NCBI GenBank assembly: GCA_029263315.1
Contig: JAJCXR010000054.1
Span: 62,001 to 126,000 of the forward strand
From: Acidobacteriota bacterium
Lineage (GTDB): Bacteria; Acidobacteriota; Thermoanaerobaculia; Multivoradales; J023
Direction: 5' to 3'
Length of the DNA: 64,000 nucleotides
Position 1 is the stretch's first letter, and each line of letters starts with the position of its first letter. Made by a program: the position numbers and the translations under genes. Shown one piece after another: positions 42,194-50,428 of this stretch. The notes below the pieces were generated by a model. That model ran no database searches. It saw nothing but the letters and a program-made list of their open reading frames with translations, and had not been told where the DNA came from.

Positions 42194-43153
42194 CTAGCGG
42201 TCCATCAACGCACTGGCCAATGCAAACCGATACCCCGCCGCCTGGGCCTCGGGCACCCGCTCCGCCAGCAGACGTAGGGTGATGTCATGGGGATGGGCGA
42301 TGGCAATGGCCGAGCCCCGTTGCTGGGCCAGGGCCAGCAAGCGGTCGAATTGCTCGGCGATGGCGTCGGTCTCGATCACGGTGTCGAGGAACACCTGTCG
42401 CTCACCGGCCGCCAAGCCGAGCTTCCGGGCCGTGGTGTAGGCCAAGGTATCGGCGCTGGTGCGCGAGTCGAGAAAGAAGAGATTCGATTTCGCCACCACC
42501 TTCATCACGGCTTCAATAGCCTGGGGATCGGAAGCGATACTCGAACCCATGTGGTTGTTGACCCCCACCGCTCCCGGCACAGCGGCGATGGCGCGGGCCG
42601 TGGCTGCCTGTAGCTGCTCACCGCTCATGCTCGACAGCAAAGCCCCCGGCCCAGGATTGTTACCGCCCTTGGCCTGCATGGGGATGTGGCAGAGGATTTC
42701 TTCACCCCGCGCCCTGAGGGTCGCCACCACCTCGGCGGTGTGGCTCTCGAAGGGCAAGACGGCGTAGGTGATGGGGATGCCGAGCTGGCCCAGGACATCC
42801 AAATCCACCAGGCTGCGGCCCAGATCATCGATCACCAAGGCGATGCGGGGCCCCCCGGGGGCAACGGCCGGCGTCCCGGGATTCTTGACCGCGGGTCTCG
42901 CCCCAGGTCGCTTGTCGGCTCCCGTGCTCAGCACGGCCAAGGGATCAGAAGAACGCGGCCCACCGCCAAGGTCCGTCCCTGCCTCAGAGCCCGGTAGCGG
43001 TGCCTCCAAGGCTGCAAAATCCGGCGGCGGCGGCGGTTTGGCCAGTTGGACACCAAAGTACAACCCGGCGACAAAAAGCACCAGGGCTGCACTGATGAGG
43101 GCGATGCGCACACCTCGAGACGAGGGTGCGTTTCTGGGTCTTCGACGGTTCAT
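42194..43153 (-). CDS. Divergent polysaccharide deacetylase family protein (YibQ-like)
   Basis: 319 residues, YibQ/DUF610 family with a divergent NodB-like barrel. One TM anchor at about 17-37, a Pro/Gly-rich linker to about 100, then the barrel: RIALVIDDLGRS (Asp pair), ILCHIPMQAKGG, VNNHMGSSIAS and a late AIAHPHDIT. It is the third gene of the murein hydrolase activator, S41 protease, YibQ series, an order kept in many Gram-negatives, which places it in envelope or division-site peptidoglycan processing. Confidence 0.85.
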   Translation of the reverse strand: MNRRRPRNAPSSRGVRIALISAALVLFVAGLYFGVQLAKPPPPPDFAALEAPLPGSEAGTDLGGGPRSSDPLAVLSTGADKRPGARPAVKNPGTPAVAPGGPRIALVIDDLGRSLVDLDVLGQLGIPITYAVLPFESHTAEVVATLRARGEEILCHIPMQAKGGNNPGPGALLSSMSGEQLQAATARAIAAVPGAVGVNNHMGSSIASDPQAIEAVMKVVAKSNLFFLDSRTSADTLAYTTARKLGLAAGERQVFLDTVIETDAIAEQFDRLLALAQQRGSAIAIAHPHDITLRLLAERVPEAQAAGYRFALASALMDR

Positions 43154-43262
43154 TCTCGACGGCTCATCGCAAGGTCAAGGCCACAAGGCGCTCGGTAGGC
43201 TCGGACGGGATAGGCTCGAACAAGCGGGACAACCTCGGACAGCGGGGAAACCTCAGGCTTTC

Positions 43263-44483
43263 CTAAGCGGCCTCGGCCATTTCCTCGGCTTCCTCTTCCT
43301 GGTCCTCGCTCATCCACTGCAGGGCCTTCTCCAGCACCGTGTCACGATCGCTATCTTGATCGTCGAGATCGAAATCCGGACGCAAACGTTGGTCTGGCTG
43401 CAAACCTTTGTTCAAGGGTACGTCGTCGGGGCCGGTGTAGAAAGCCTGGGTGATGGCTAGGCGAGCGCCGTTGGACAGCTCCACGATGCCACCTTGCCCG
43501 GCGTGGCCAAAACTCGTCTCCCCCAGCAAGTGGGCTTCCACCGACTGCTCGAGGACCGATGCCAAGACCTCCGCCGAGCCTTGGGTATTGCGGCCCATCA
43601 AGATCCCGAGCTTGTGTCCCGTCCACAGGGGCGCACCCGCGCTCTCAAAGGACTCCAACTCACCGAAGCGTCCCCGCAGGGAACCCAGCTTGCCGCCGCT
43701 GAAAAGCTCAGCCACTTCGTAGGCAGTTGCCGGCTCGCCGCCGACGACGCCCCGTACATCGAGCAGCAATCGATCACGATCTTTCAAACCTGCCAAGGTC
43801 AAGGACGATGTGTCGGCAAAGGTTTGCAGACTGGCTTCCACATCCTTCGCCACATCGCCGCGAAAGGCAGGAATGCGCAACACGGCCATGCCCTCCTCCA
43901 CCCGCAGCTCGACGGCGGGGGTCGGGTACTCGGCCAAGGTCATCTGCAAACGCTCTTTCTTGCCTTGATCGAGGCGCTCGATGTCCAAGACGGTACCCAC
44001 CGGCTTGGCGAAGGTGGCTTGGATCGACAGTAGATTCATCAAGCGCGTACGCTGGCCGTCCACCTCGGAGATGATCATCTGAGGTTTGAAGCCCAGCTCA
44101 TCCGCCGGGCTCCCGGGTTCCACCGCCACCACATAGACGATGCCCCGTTCCTTGAGCACCAACATGCCGCTATGACGGATACCGATCTTCTGCACCAACT
44201 CCCAGGTCTGCACGCCACCGGCCGGGATGAACATGGAGAATGGGTCGAGCGCGTCGAGGGTTCCTTCCAGAGCGCCGTCGATCAACGTCTGCTCTTCCTG
44301 CTCATCGACATAGGCCCGATCCACTAAGCTGAAAACTTCGGTGAAGACGGTCAAATACTTGTAGAGGGAATCGCTACCATCATCGGTTTGTCGATTGTTG
44401 GCGGCCAGCAACGAGCCTCCGGCGACCATCAGCACGGTGAACAAAGAACAGAGAGTAAATACCAAACGCCCTCGCGTCATCAT
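43263..44483 (-). CDS. S41 family C-terminal processing protease-like protein
   Basis: 406 residues. N-terminal signal or anchor (about 7-28), helical region, PDZ domain (about 85-175, VVAVEPGSPADELGFKPQ), then the S41 core (about 180-365) with LLLDVRGVVGGE. The catalytic segment reads RNTQGSAEVLASVL and the general-base segment ETSFGHAGQGG: by hand alignment to E. coli Prc the catalytic Ser position is Gly (with Ser one place later) and the Lys is His. The C-terminus is very acidic. Middle gene of the envC-ctpA-yibQ order. Activity is therefore uncertain and it could be a pseudo-protease. Confidence 0.82.
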   Translation of the reverse strand: MMTRGRLVFTLCSLFTVLMVAGGSLLAANNRQTDDGSDSLYKYLTVFTEVFSLVDRAYVDEQEEQTLIDGALEGTLDALDPFSMFIPAGGVQTWELVQKIGIRHSGMLVLKERGIVYVVAVEPGSPADELGFKPQMIISEVDGQRTRLMNLLSIQATFAKPVGTVLDIERLDQGKKERLQMTLAEYPTPAVELRVEEGMAVLRIPAFRGDVAKDVEASLQTFADTSSLTLAGLKDRDRLLLDVRGVVGGEPATAYEVAELFSGGKLGSLRGRFGELESFESAGAPLWTGHKLGILMGRNTQGSAEVLASVLEQSVEAHLLGETSFGHAGQGGIVELSNGARLAITQAFYTGPDDVPLNKGLQPDQRLRPDFDLDDQDSDRDTVLEKALQWMSEDQEEEAEEMAEAA

Positions 44484-44531
44484 GTGGAACCTCGGTGGTT
44501 GGCGCCCCGCGGGTCGGGATGGCGGGACGAG

Positions 44532-45851
44532 CTAGCGTAACCAAAGAAGGGGGTCTCGAGGCTCGTTTTCGACTCGCACCTCGAAGTAGATGAGGTCGGC
44601 AGAGTTGCCGACTACATCGCCCAACGATAGCACATCCCCCTTGTCGACATGGATCTCGAGCAATCCCGCGTAGAGGGTGAAAACCCGCCCGGGGTGATGC
44701 ACCACGACCATCGTGCCATAGCCTTCGAATGGGGCCGCATAGAGCACTTGCCCAGGAAAAACGGCCCGTACCTGGCTGCCTTCCTCCACTGCGATATCGA
44801 TGCCGTTGTGGGGCACTTCGGTGCGATAACGGGGATCCCGCCGCGGCCCGAAACGAAGCTTCACCTCGCCGCGGCTGGGCCAGTCGAGAACACCGCGGAA
44901 GTCCTGGATGGGCGTGCCCGCAAGGGCTTCGTCGCTGCTCACTAGGGAAGCGATGAGACGAGCCAATTTACGTTCCTTGTCCTTGAGCTCGAGGGTGCGA
45001 GCCGCCAGGCGTTTGCGCTCCGTCACCACCGCCGCGATGGTCCGCTCATGGCGCCGCCGCACCTCCACCAAAGAGTCGCGGCGTAGGGCTTCCCGCAGCT
45101 GCCATTCCGACGCCTCCCGCCGTTCCGCTTCCAGTCGCCGCCGCTGAAATGACAATTCCTCGAGGGTCGAAACGTAGCTATCCAGGGCTATTTGGTCCTG
45201 CCGCACGAGGAAACGTAGCTGACGAATGGCCGGCAGCAGGTTCTCATTGGGCTCGAGGGTGAGGAACAGACGCAAATAGCCCTGCCCCCCCAAACGGTAG
45301 AGCCCGACCAGACGACGCCCCAAGTCTTGACGCACTTGCTGCAAGGCCGTCTCCAGGCTCGTCACCTGGCGTTGGGCGGTCTCGGCGCGCAGCGTCGCCA
45401 GCTCCGCGGCGGCCGTCGCCTCGGATACCTGCGCCTCCTGTAGCTCGAGCTCCAGCTTGACCGCCTTGAGCTGCCCTTCGAGATCCGATTCTTTGACCCG
45501 TACCGAGGTCAGACGTTTCTGCAGACGGCCGATCTCACTGCGGATACTTTCCAGCTCACCGACCCGGGCTTGTGTTTCGGCCTGGCTCTCGCCACCCTGC
45601 AAGGGTGAGGAGCCTTCCCCAGAAGCAGCATCGAATCGGCCGAAGGTGAGCTCGCTGGCACCGGCGCCCGCCTCGTCGGCCCACAGGCTGGGCGATGCCA
45701 ACGGGTCCAGCAGAAAAACCCCGAGGAGGGTCGCCACCAGCATGGCTCCCGGCGCCAACAAACCCCTCGCGCCTCGCCGTGCCGACGGGACGGACCGCCC
45801 TGGGGCGTCGAGGCGCGGTGGGATGGCTCCCGAAGGTTGGATTGCTGTCAT
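44532..45851 (-). CDS. envC: EnvC-like murein hydrolase activator (degenerate M23)
   Basis: 439 residues: N-terminal hydrophobic export segment (about 31-50), long coiled coils (about 85-305), C-terminal LytM/M23 domain (about 325-439). The LytM domain keeps HNGIDIA but has YAGL where active enzymes have YAHL and IYFEVR where they have HFE(I/V)R, so Zn ligands are lost. This matches EnvC, which activates amidases rather than cutting peptidoglycan itself. First gene in the operon with the S41 and YibQ-like genes. No amidase gene is within the window. Confidence 0.87.
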   Translation of the reverse strand: MTAIQPSGAIPPRLDAPGRSVPSARRGARGLLAPGAMLVATLLGVFLLDPLASPSLWADEAGAGASELTFGRFDAASGEGSSPLQGGESQAETQARVGELESIRSEIGRLQKRLTSVRVKESDLEGQLKAVKLELELQEAQVSEATAAAELATLRAETAQRQVTSLETALQQVRQDLGRRLVGLYRLGGQGYLRLFLTLEPNENLLPAIRQLRFLVRQDQIALDSYVSTLEELSFQRRRLEAERREASEWQLREALRRDSLVEVRRRHERTIAAVVTERKRLAARTLELKDKERKLARLIASLVSSDEALAGTPIQDFRGVLDWPSRGEVKLRFGPRRDPRYRTEVPHNGIDIAVEEGSQVRAVFPGQVLYAAPFEGYGTMVVVHHPGRVFTLYAGLLEIHVDKGDVLSLGDVVGNSADLIYFEVRVENEPRDPLLWLR

Positions 45852-45980
45852 CGAGGACGATCGGCGGTAGATGCGTCGCGGAGTCGCGTCGCGAGCCGGT
45901 CAGTAAGTCGGCATCGCAAGGCGGAGGTCACTCGGCCAAAGAAACACGCTAAAACCGCTGCATTCTAGCAGGTTTAGGGC

Positions 45981-46364
45981 TCAAAGACGGCTTCCCAGGG
46001 CCCACCCGAGACCACAGGCGGCGAAGCCTGCCGTCAGGCTGAGGGCCACGTTGAGGAAGGCCAGCCGTGGCTCGCCGGAGCGCAGGGCCTCCAGGGTCTC
46101 GAACGAAAAGGTCGAAAAGGTGGTGAAGGCACCGAGGAAACCGGCCGCCGCCAAGGCGCGGAAGTGCTCCGACACCCAACCATGCTCGCCGACGCCCAAG
46201 GCCATGAGGAAACCCAACAAGGCCGAGCCGACGACATTGACCACCAGGGTTCCCCAAGGGAAAACTGAACCCGCCGTCCAGGTCGACACCCAGTGGGAGA
46301 TCAAATAGCGCCCCACCGCCCCCAGGGCTCCGCCGCAGGCCACCAGGACCAGTCGACTCCACAT
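45981..46364 (-). CDS. crcB: Fluoride ion channel CrcB/Fluc
   Basis: 127 residues, four TM helices. Signatures GGALGAVGRYLISHW, FPWGTLVVNVVGSALLGF (with the conserved Asn) and GFLGAFTTFSTFSFE are those of Fluc channels, which export fluoride as dual-topology dimers. It starts 10 bp after the sensor kinase gene, so it is the last gene of that operon. No fluoride riboswitch can sit in the 10-bp gap. Confidence 0.93.
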   Translation of the reverse strand: MWSRLVLVACGGALGAVGRYLISHWVSTWTAGSVFPWGTLVVNVVGSALLGFLMALGVGEHGWVSEHFRALAAAGFLGAFTTFSTFSFETLEALRSGEPRLAFLNVALSLTAGFAACGLGWALGSRL

Positions 46365-46374
46365 CCCGAACCGC

Positions 46375-48993
46375 TCAGGCGCGCAGCACTTCGAGCTCGG
46401 TCAACAGGGTTTCCACATCACCATAACGTTCGTCCCGGTTGCGCGCCAGGCAACGCATAATGATGGCTTCGAGGGATTGGGGCATGGCCTTCCAATGCTG
46501 GCTCGGCGGCAATGGTTCCTCATTCAACTTACGGCTGATGATTTCGAAGATGGTGCCCTGGGTCGAGAATGGCAGCTGGCCGGTGAAGATCTCGTAGAGC
46601 ACGACGCCGCAGGCGTAGAGATCGGCCCGTTGATCCGCCTCGAGCCCCTCGAGCTGCTCGGGGGCCAGGTAGAACGGAGTGCCGATGATCGACCCCGGCT
46701 CGGTCTGCGAGGGCCTCGTCCGCGCCAGGGAGCGGGCAATGCCGAAGTCCATGAGCTTGGCGTTGCCGGTGTGCTCGATGAGCAAGTTCTCCGGCTTGAT
46801 GTCGCGGTGCAGAACCGACTCCGCGTGGGCGGCGGCGAGACCGCGACAGAGCTGACGAGCGGTGCGTAACCCCGCCGTCAAGGGCAAGCGTCCACTGCGA
46901 TCCATCAGCTGGCGCAGGGTGACGCCGCGCACAAATTCCATGGAAATGAACGGCCGCCCATCGGCCTCACCGAAGTCGAAGGTGCGTAGAATATTCGGAT
47001 GGGCAATCTTGCGGGCCAGCTTGAGCTCGTCCTTGAGACGCTCCAACCGATCGCTGTCGCCCCAAACGTCACCCTTCAACATTTTTAGGGCGACGAGCTC
47101 GTTCAGGGTCCGATCCCGAGCCTTGTAGACCACCCCCATGCCGCCGGCCCCCAGCTCCGAGAGGATCTCGAAACGGCCACCGAGCAGGCTGCCCGGGCCC
47201 ACGCCCGCCAAGGTCCGTGCGCCATCCATGGTCCGACCGAGGGTGGCCAGATCCTGGGTGGCCGCCAGCTCCGGCGAGGCGAAGCGTCCTGCCACCGCCG
47301 GGTCGAGAGAGTACAGGGGCAGTGACGACACCGTGCTGCGGTGCGCTTGGGGGGAAATGCCACTATCCTCGAAGGTGGACCCCAGCTCTTGGCGCGTCGT
47401 GCTCGACAACAGCAGATTGCCAGCCCGGGCCACCCGCAGCAGGCCTTCCAGCTCTTCCATGTCCGGGCCGGTGAGCACGTACTCCAGATGATTGTCGAAT
47501 TGCACCGTACCGCTGACCACCATGCCCGTGACCAGGGCCAGAGCGGCCCGCGGCTCGCCCTGGGAATTCTTGCTGGTGTTGAGGATGTCCGCCGCTGCCG
47601 TCAAGGCGCGGTCGGCCCGTCGACTGCCTTCGAAGGAAGCCACAAGCCGGTGCCCGAGCAAACTCTCCACCTTGCCCCCTTGGGAGCTCACGGCGCGGGC
47701 GAAACGCCGTAGGTCACGGGTCATCAGCTCGAGGCTGTGGGCCGGATTCGACGACGCCAGGCCCTTGGCGTAGTCCCGCAAGTCGAGCCCCATGAGAGTG
47801 ATCTGCCGCTCCTCCGCCGGCACGGCTTCCATGCCTTGACCTTCGGTTTCTGGGACGGTGCGGGCCAGCTGGCTAACGTACTCCTCCATGTCCCGCTTCT
47901 CCCGTAGCTCGGAGAGCAGAGTATTGAAAGCGTCCGCCAGATCCCCCACTTCGTCACGGCTCTCCACTTCGATGCGCTGGTCGTAGTCGCCTTCCGCCGC
48001 CCGCTTGGCAGCCACCGCCAGTTGGCTCATGGGCTGCAATACTCGCTTGGGGAGGAAATACGACACCACCAACGCCAAGAGGACGACGATCACTCCCACC
48101 GCCATCAGGATGCGGCCGATGCGCAAGAACGGCGCCAGTTGATTGTCCACCGACACGAGGTTGACAAGCAGGCCCAGCGGCTCGCCCGAAACATCGCTGA
48201 GAGGACGCACTTGCCCCAACCACTGTTGGTGCGCCAGCTCCACTTGCAATTGCTCCGCTGAGCCCGGAGCCAAAGACAATAATTCCTGGTGTTGCTGCAA
48301 GTAGCCCAGCAGATCCGTCAGCTCATCTTGACTCAGGGTCTTGGCGCTGGCGACGGGTCGCTCGCCGCGGGTATTGATATAAAGGATTTCGGTATTGACC
48401 AAATCCCGCAGCTCGACGGCCTTGACGTCGTCGATGGCGTAGGCGAAGAGAATCGACCCGGCCAGTAGCCCGCCGGCCCCCACCGGCACGCCGATGGAAT
48501 AGTAGATCTCACCCTCGCTCTCCCACAGCCCGGCGACGATCTCACCTCCGGAAACGATCTCGAACAACGCCTCATTGGACATGTCGTCGCCACTCTGGCC
48601 CGGGCGGTCGGTGCGCAGGACCACCCCGCCGGTCTCGTCCAAGAGGATGGCAAAATCGAAACCCAGCTCCTGCTGCCGCTCCGCCAACTGATCGAGGATC
48701 GAACCGATGTCGTTGTATTCCAGGGACTCGACGACATAGGCGGAGAAATTGGGGTCCGTCGCCATCTGGATGGCCGCCTCGCCCAGCAGCTCATAACGTT
48801 GATCGAGGAATTGACTTTGGATGGCCCCGGCCCGCGTCAGGTCCTTTTGGGCGGTGCGATAACCCACTTGATTGCCAAGCACTTTGGTGACCAGCACCGA
48901 GGCCCCGACCGCCAGGATGACCAACAGGGCGGTGGCCAGGAAGAATCGCGTTCCGAGGGAAATCCCTCGGCTTTCAGCGGTAGGCTTTGCCAC
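46375..48993 (-). CDS. Receptor-type Ser/Thr kinase: sensor, HAMP, cyclase-like domain, kinase
   Basis: 872 residues with an unusual order. TM1 at about 16-36, extracytoplasmic double-Cache-like sensor (about 40-285), TM2 (about 292-312), HAMP (about 313-370), a domain resembling class III nucleotide cyclases (about 390-555, VTGMVVSGTVQFDNHLEYVL) that lacks clear metal-binding Asp residues, then a C-terminal Hanks-type kinase (about 608-870): LGAGGMGVVYKARD, catalytic HRDIKPENLL, MDFGIA and GTPFYLAPEQLEG. It probably senses an extracellular ligand and phosphorylates Ser/Thr targets. Its ATG lies inside the cupredoxin gene's end (20-bp overlap), and crcB follows by 10 bp. Confidence 0.88.
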   Translation of the reverse strand: MAKPTAESRGISLGTRFFLATALLVILAVGASVLVTKVLGNQVGYRTAQKDLTRAGAIQSQFLDQRYELLGEAAIQMATDPNFSAYVVESLEYNDIGSILDQLAERQQELGFDFAILLDETGGVVLRTDRPGQSGDDMSNEALFEIVSGGEIVAGLWESEGEIYYSIGVPVGAGGLLAGSILFAYAIDDVKAVELRDLVNTEILYINTRGERPVASAKTLSQDELTDLLGYLQQHQELLSLAPGSAEQLQVELAHQQWLGQVRPLSDVSGEPLGLLVNLVSVDNQLAPFLRIGRILMAVGVIVVLLALVVSYFLPKRVLQPMSQLAVAAKRAAEGDYDQRIEVESRDEVGDLADAFNTLLSELREKRDMEEYVSQLARTVPETEGQGMEAVPAEERQITLMGLDLRDYAKGLASSNPAHSLELMTRDLRRFARAVSSQGGKVESLLGHRLVASFEGSRRADRALTAAADILNTSKNSQGEPRAALALVTGMVVSGTVQFDNHLEYVLTGPDMEELEGLLRVARAGNLLLSSTTRQELGSTFEDSGISPQAHRSTVSSLPLYSLDPAVAGRFASPELAATQDLATLGRTMDGARTLAGVGPGSLLGGRFEILSELGAGGMGVVYKARDRTLNELVALKMLKGDVWGDSDRLERLKDELKLARKIAHPNILRTFDFGEADGRPFISMEFVRGVTLRQLMDRSGRLPLTAGLRTARQLCRGLAAAHAESVLHRDIKPENLLIEHTGNAKLMDFGIARSLARTRPSQTEPGSIIGTPFYLAPEQLEGLEADQRADLYACGVVLYEIFTGQLPFSTQGTIFEIISRKLNEEPLPPSQHWKAMPQSLEAIIMRCLARNRDERYGDVETLLTELEVLRA

Positions 48994-49708
48994 GGCTCCG
49001 CCTCTTGTAGGGCTGGTTGAATTTGTTGGTGTGATCCGGCACCTTGCCTTTGGTCACTTCGAGGTCGACGCTCAAGGCTTTCTGCTGGGGCAGGGTGACC
49101 TCCTGGTTCCACGCCTCGCTGCGCTCAAACCACAGGGTCAGCTCCCCTTCGCCGGCGGGCAGGCCCGACAGACGGAAACTGCCGTCCGCCTCGGTCACCG
49201 TGTAGTACGGGGTATTGACCACCACGAGATGTGCCACCATCGAGTGATGCACGTTGCAGAATACCCGGACGACCCCCGGATAGTTGAAGGTGGCCTCCTT
49301 GCCCGTGCCGCGACGATACAGTCCCAAGTCGAAGCGATTCCGCCCCGAGACCGAAAACACATTGTGCAAGATCGTGTCATCGTTGGGAAAACGCACCGTG
49401 CTACCCCTCGGGATGATCAACGACGACGGCTCGAATTTCTTGCTGGACATCTTGAGCTCGAAGGGTTCGGCGGGTGGTGCGCGACGCTCCGCACCTCCCC
49501 TCGGTGTGTAGTACACCAGAATGCGATGAAGCTCTTTGACGGGCTTGCCGCCGGGCTTCACCAAGCGAACGGTACCTCGGAGCTCCGCCGCCTCGGCAGC
49601 GCCCGTCGAAGTTGCCACGCTCAAAACAGCCATAGCCATCACGCACGAGACGACTTTCAGCACAGCCTCGAGCCGGCGCAGGTGACCTGTCGAATCCGCC
49701 GTTTCCAT
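48974..49708 (-). CDS. Secreted cupredoxin-like protein (MauL-type)
   Basis: 244 residues. Signal peptide (about 16-40, VVSCVMAMAVLSVATSTGAA). A plastocyanin-like domain (about 80-170) carries type 1 copper ligands: His in LHNVFSVSG and the Cys, His and Met of FCNVHHSMVAHLVV. A short carboxypeptidase-regulatory-like module follows (about 170-215, TEADGSFRLSGLPAGEGELT). The ATG at 49708 was chosen for its signal peptide and AAGG upstream. Copper electron carrier in the periplasm is the best inference. Precedes and overlaps the sensor kinase gene by 20 bp. Confidence 0.82.
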   Translation of the reverse strand: METADSTGHLRRLEAVLKVVSCVMAMAVLSVATSTGAAEAAELRGTVRLVKPGGKPVKELHRILVYYTPRGGAERRAPPAEPFELKMSSKKFEPSSLIIPRGSTVRFPNDDTILHNVFSVSGRNRFDLGLYRRGTGKEATFNYPGVVRVFCNVHHSMVAHLVVVNTPYYTVTEADGSFRLSGLPAGEGELTLWFERSEAWNQEVTLPQQKALSVDLEVTKGKVPDHTNKFNQPYKRRSRGKAYR

Positions 49709-49766
49709 GTCGTTCACCTTCTTGCACGGGACCCGGCGTCCCGTGGTGATTCCATGTTTCGCTATC

Positions 49767-50129
49767 TCAAGCTCCCAGCTTGAAGAGGGCGAGCCAGGCG
49801 GCGAAGCCACCGATGATGGGAAGAGCCCAGTACCACAAAGAGGCCAGATGGGGCATTTTGCGGATGAGCACCAACATGCCACCGAGGAAGAGCCAGATCA
49901 GCAGCTTGCCGATCACCCAAGGATCAAAACCCAAGGACAGTTTCGCCAACAAACCAAAGCCGCTGATCAGAACGATCACCAGTCCGAGGCCGTGGCCGAT
50001 GGCGGTCAGCTTTCGTCCCGTCGGGGTCGCTTTGCCATTCTCGGCGCTGCGCAGTGCGAGGCCGCCCAGAGCTGTGAAGACCATCAGAATTCCGACGATG
50101 TGCAGGATCTTGTACCACTGGTAGTCCAT
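49767..50129 (-). CDS. Small four-helix membrane protein (SirB2/CopD-like)
   Basis: 120 residues, four TM helices (about 5-25, 42-62, 68-90, 96-116). A His in the first helix (YKILHIVGILMVF) recalls SirB2/CopD-type membrane proteins, which may bind haem or copper; that is tentative. It stands 58 bp before the cupredoxin gene on the same strand, so a linked redox or metal role is possible. Confidence 0.65.
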   Translation of the reverse strand: MDYQWYKILHIVGILMVFTALGGLALRSAENGKATPTGRKLTAIGHGLGLVIVLISGFGLLAKLSLGFDPWVIGKLLIWLFLGGMLVLIRKMPHLASLWYWALPIIGGFAAWLALFKLGA

Positions 50130-50193
50130 GGAGGCCCTCTCCTTGTGCGCGGTGTTGCCAGTCGAAGTGTTGCCGGTCGAGGTATTTACCCGT

Positions 50194-50391
50194 CTACAGC
50201 GCTGAGCTTTTTAGGGCTCGCAGCGCTGTCGTCAGAAGCCTCGCAGCCGCTCGCTCGGAGCCATGCTGAGTCAGCAAGTCGCGATCGGCGGCGAATTTTT
50301 CGAGCATCTGTACCGTGATGCTACACCAAGCGTCCCCCATCGAGCAGCAATTGGCCGTCAAGTCGACGGGGATGACATAATCCCACACCAT
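50194..50391 (-). CDS. Small hypothetical protein
   Basis: 65 residues, no known domain. GGGGAG 6 nt before the ATG at 50391 is a strong ribosome site, and codon third positions are GC-rich like neighbouring genes. The sequence holds three Cys in NCCSMGDAWCS and an amphipathic C-terminal half. The gene starts only 37 bp from the divergent AI-2E family gene. It would be the first gene of the operon that continues with the four-helix protein and cupredoxin. The rest of the 50130-50428 stretch shows nothing else. Confidence 0.45.
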   Translation of the reverse strand: MVWDYVIPVDLTANCCSMGDAWCSITVQMLEKFAADRDLLTQHGSERAAARLLTTALRALKSSAL

Positions 50392-50428
50392 GGATACTCC
50401 CCAACATCCTCCGCAAAGAGGGCTCGCC

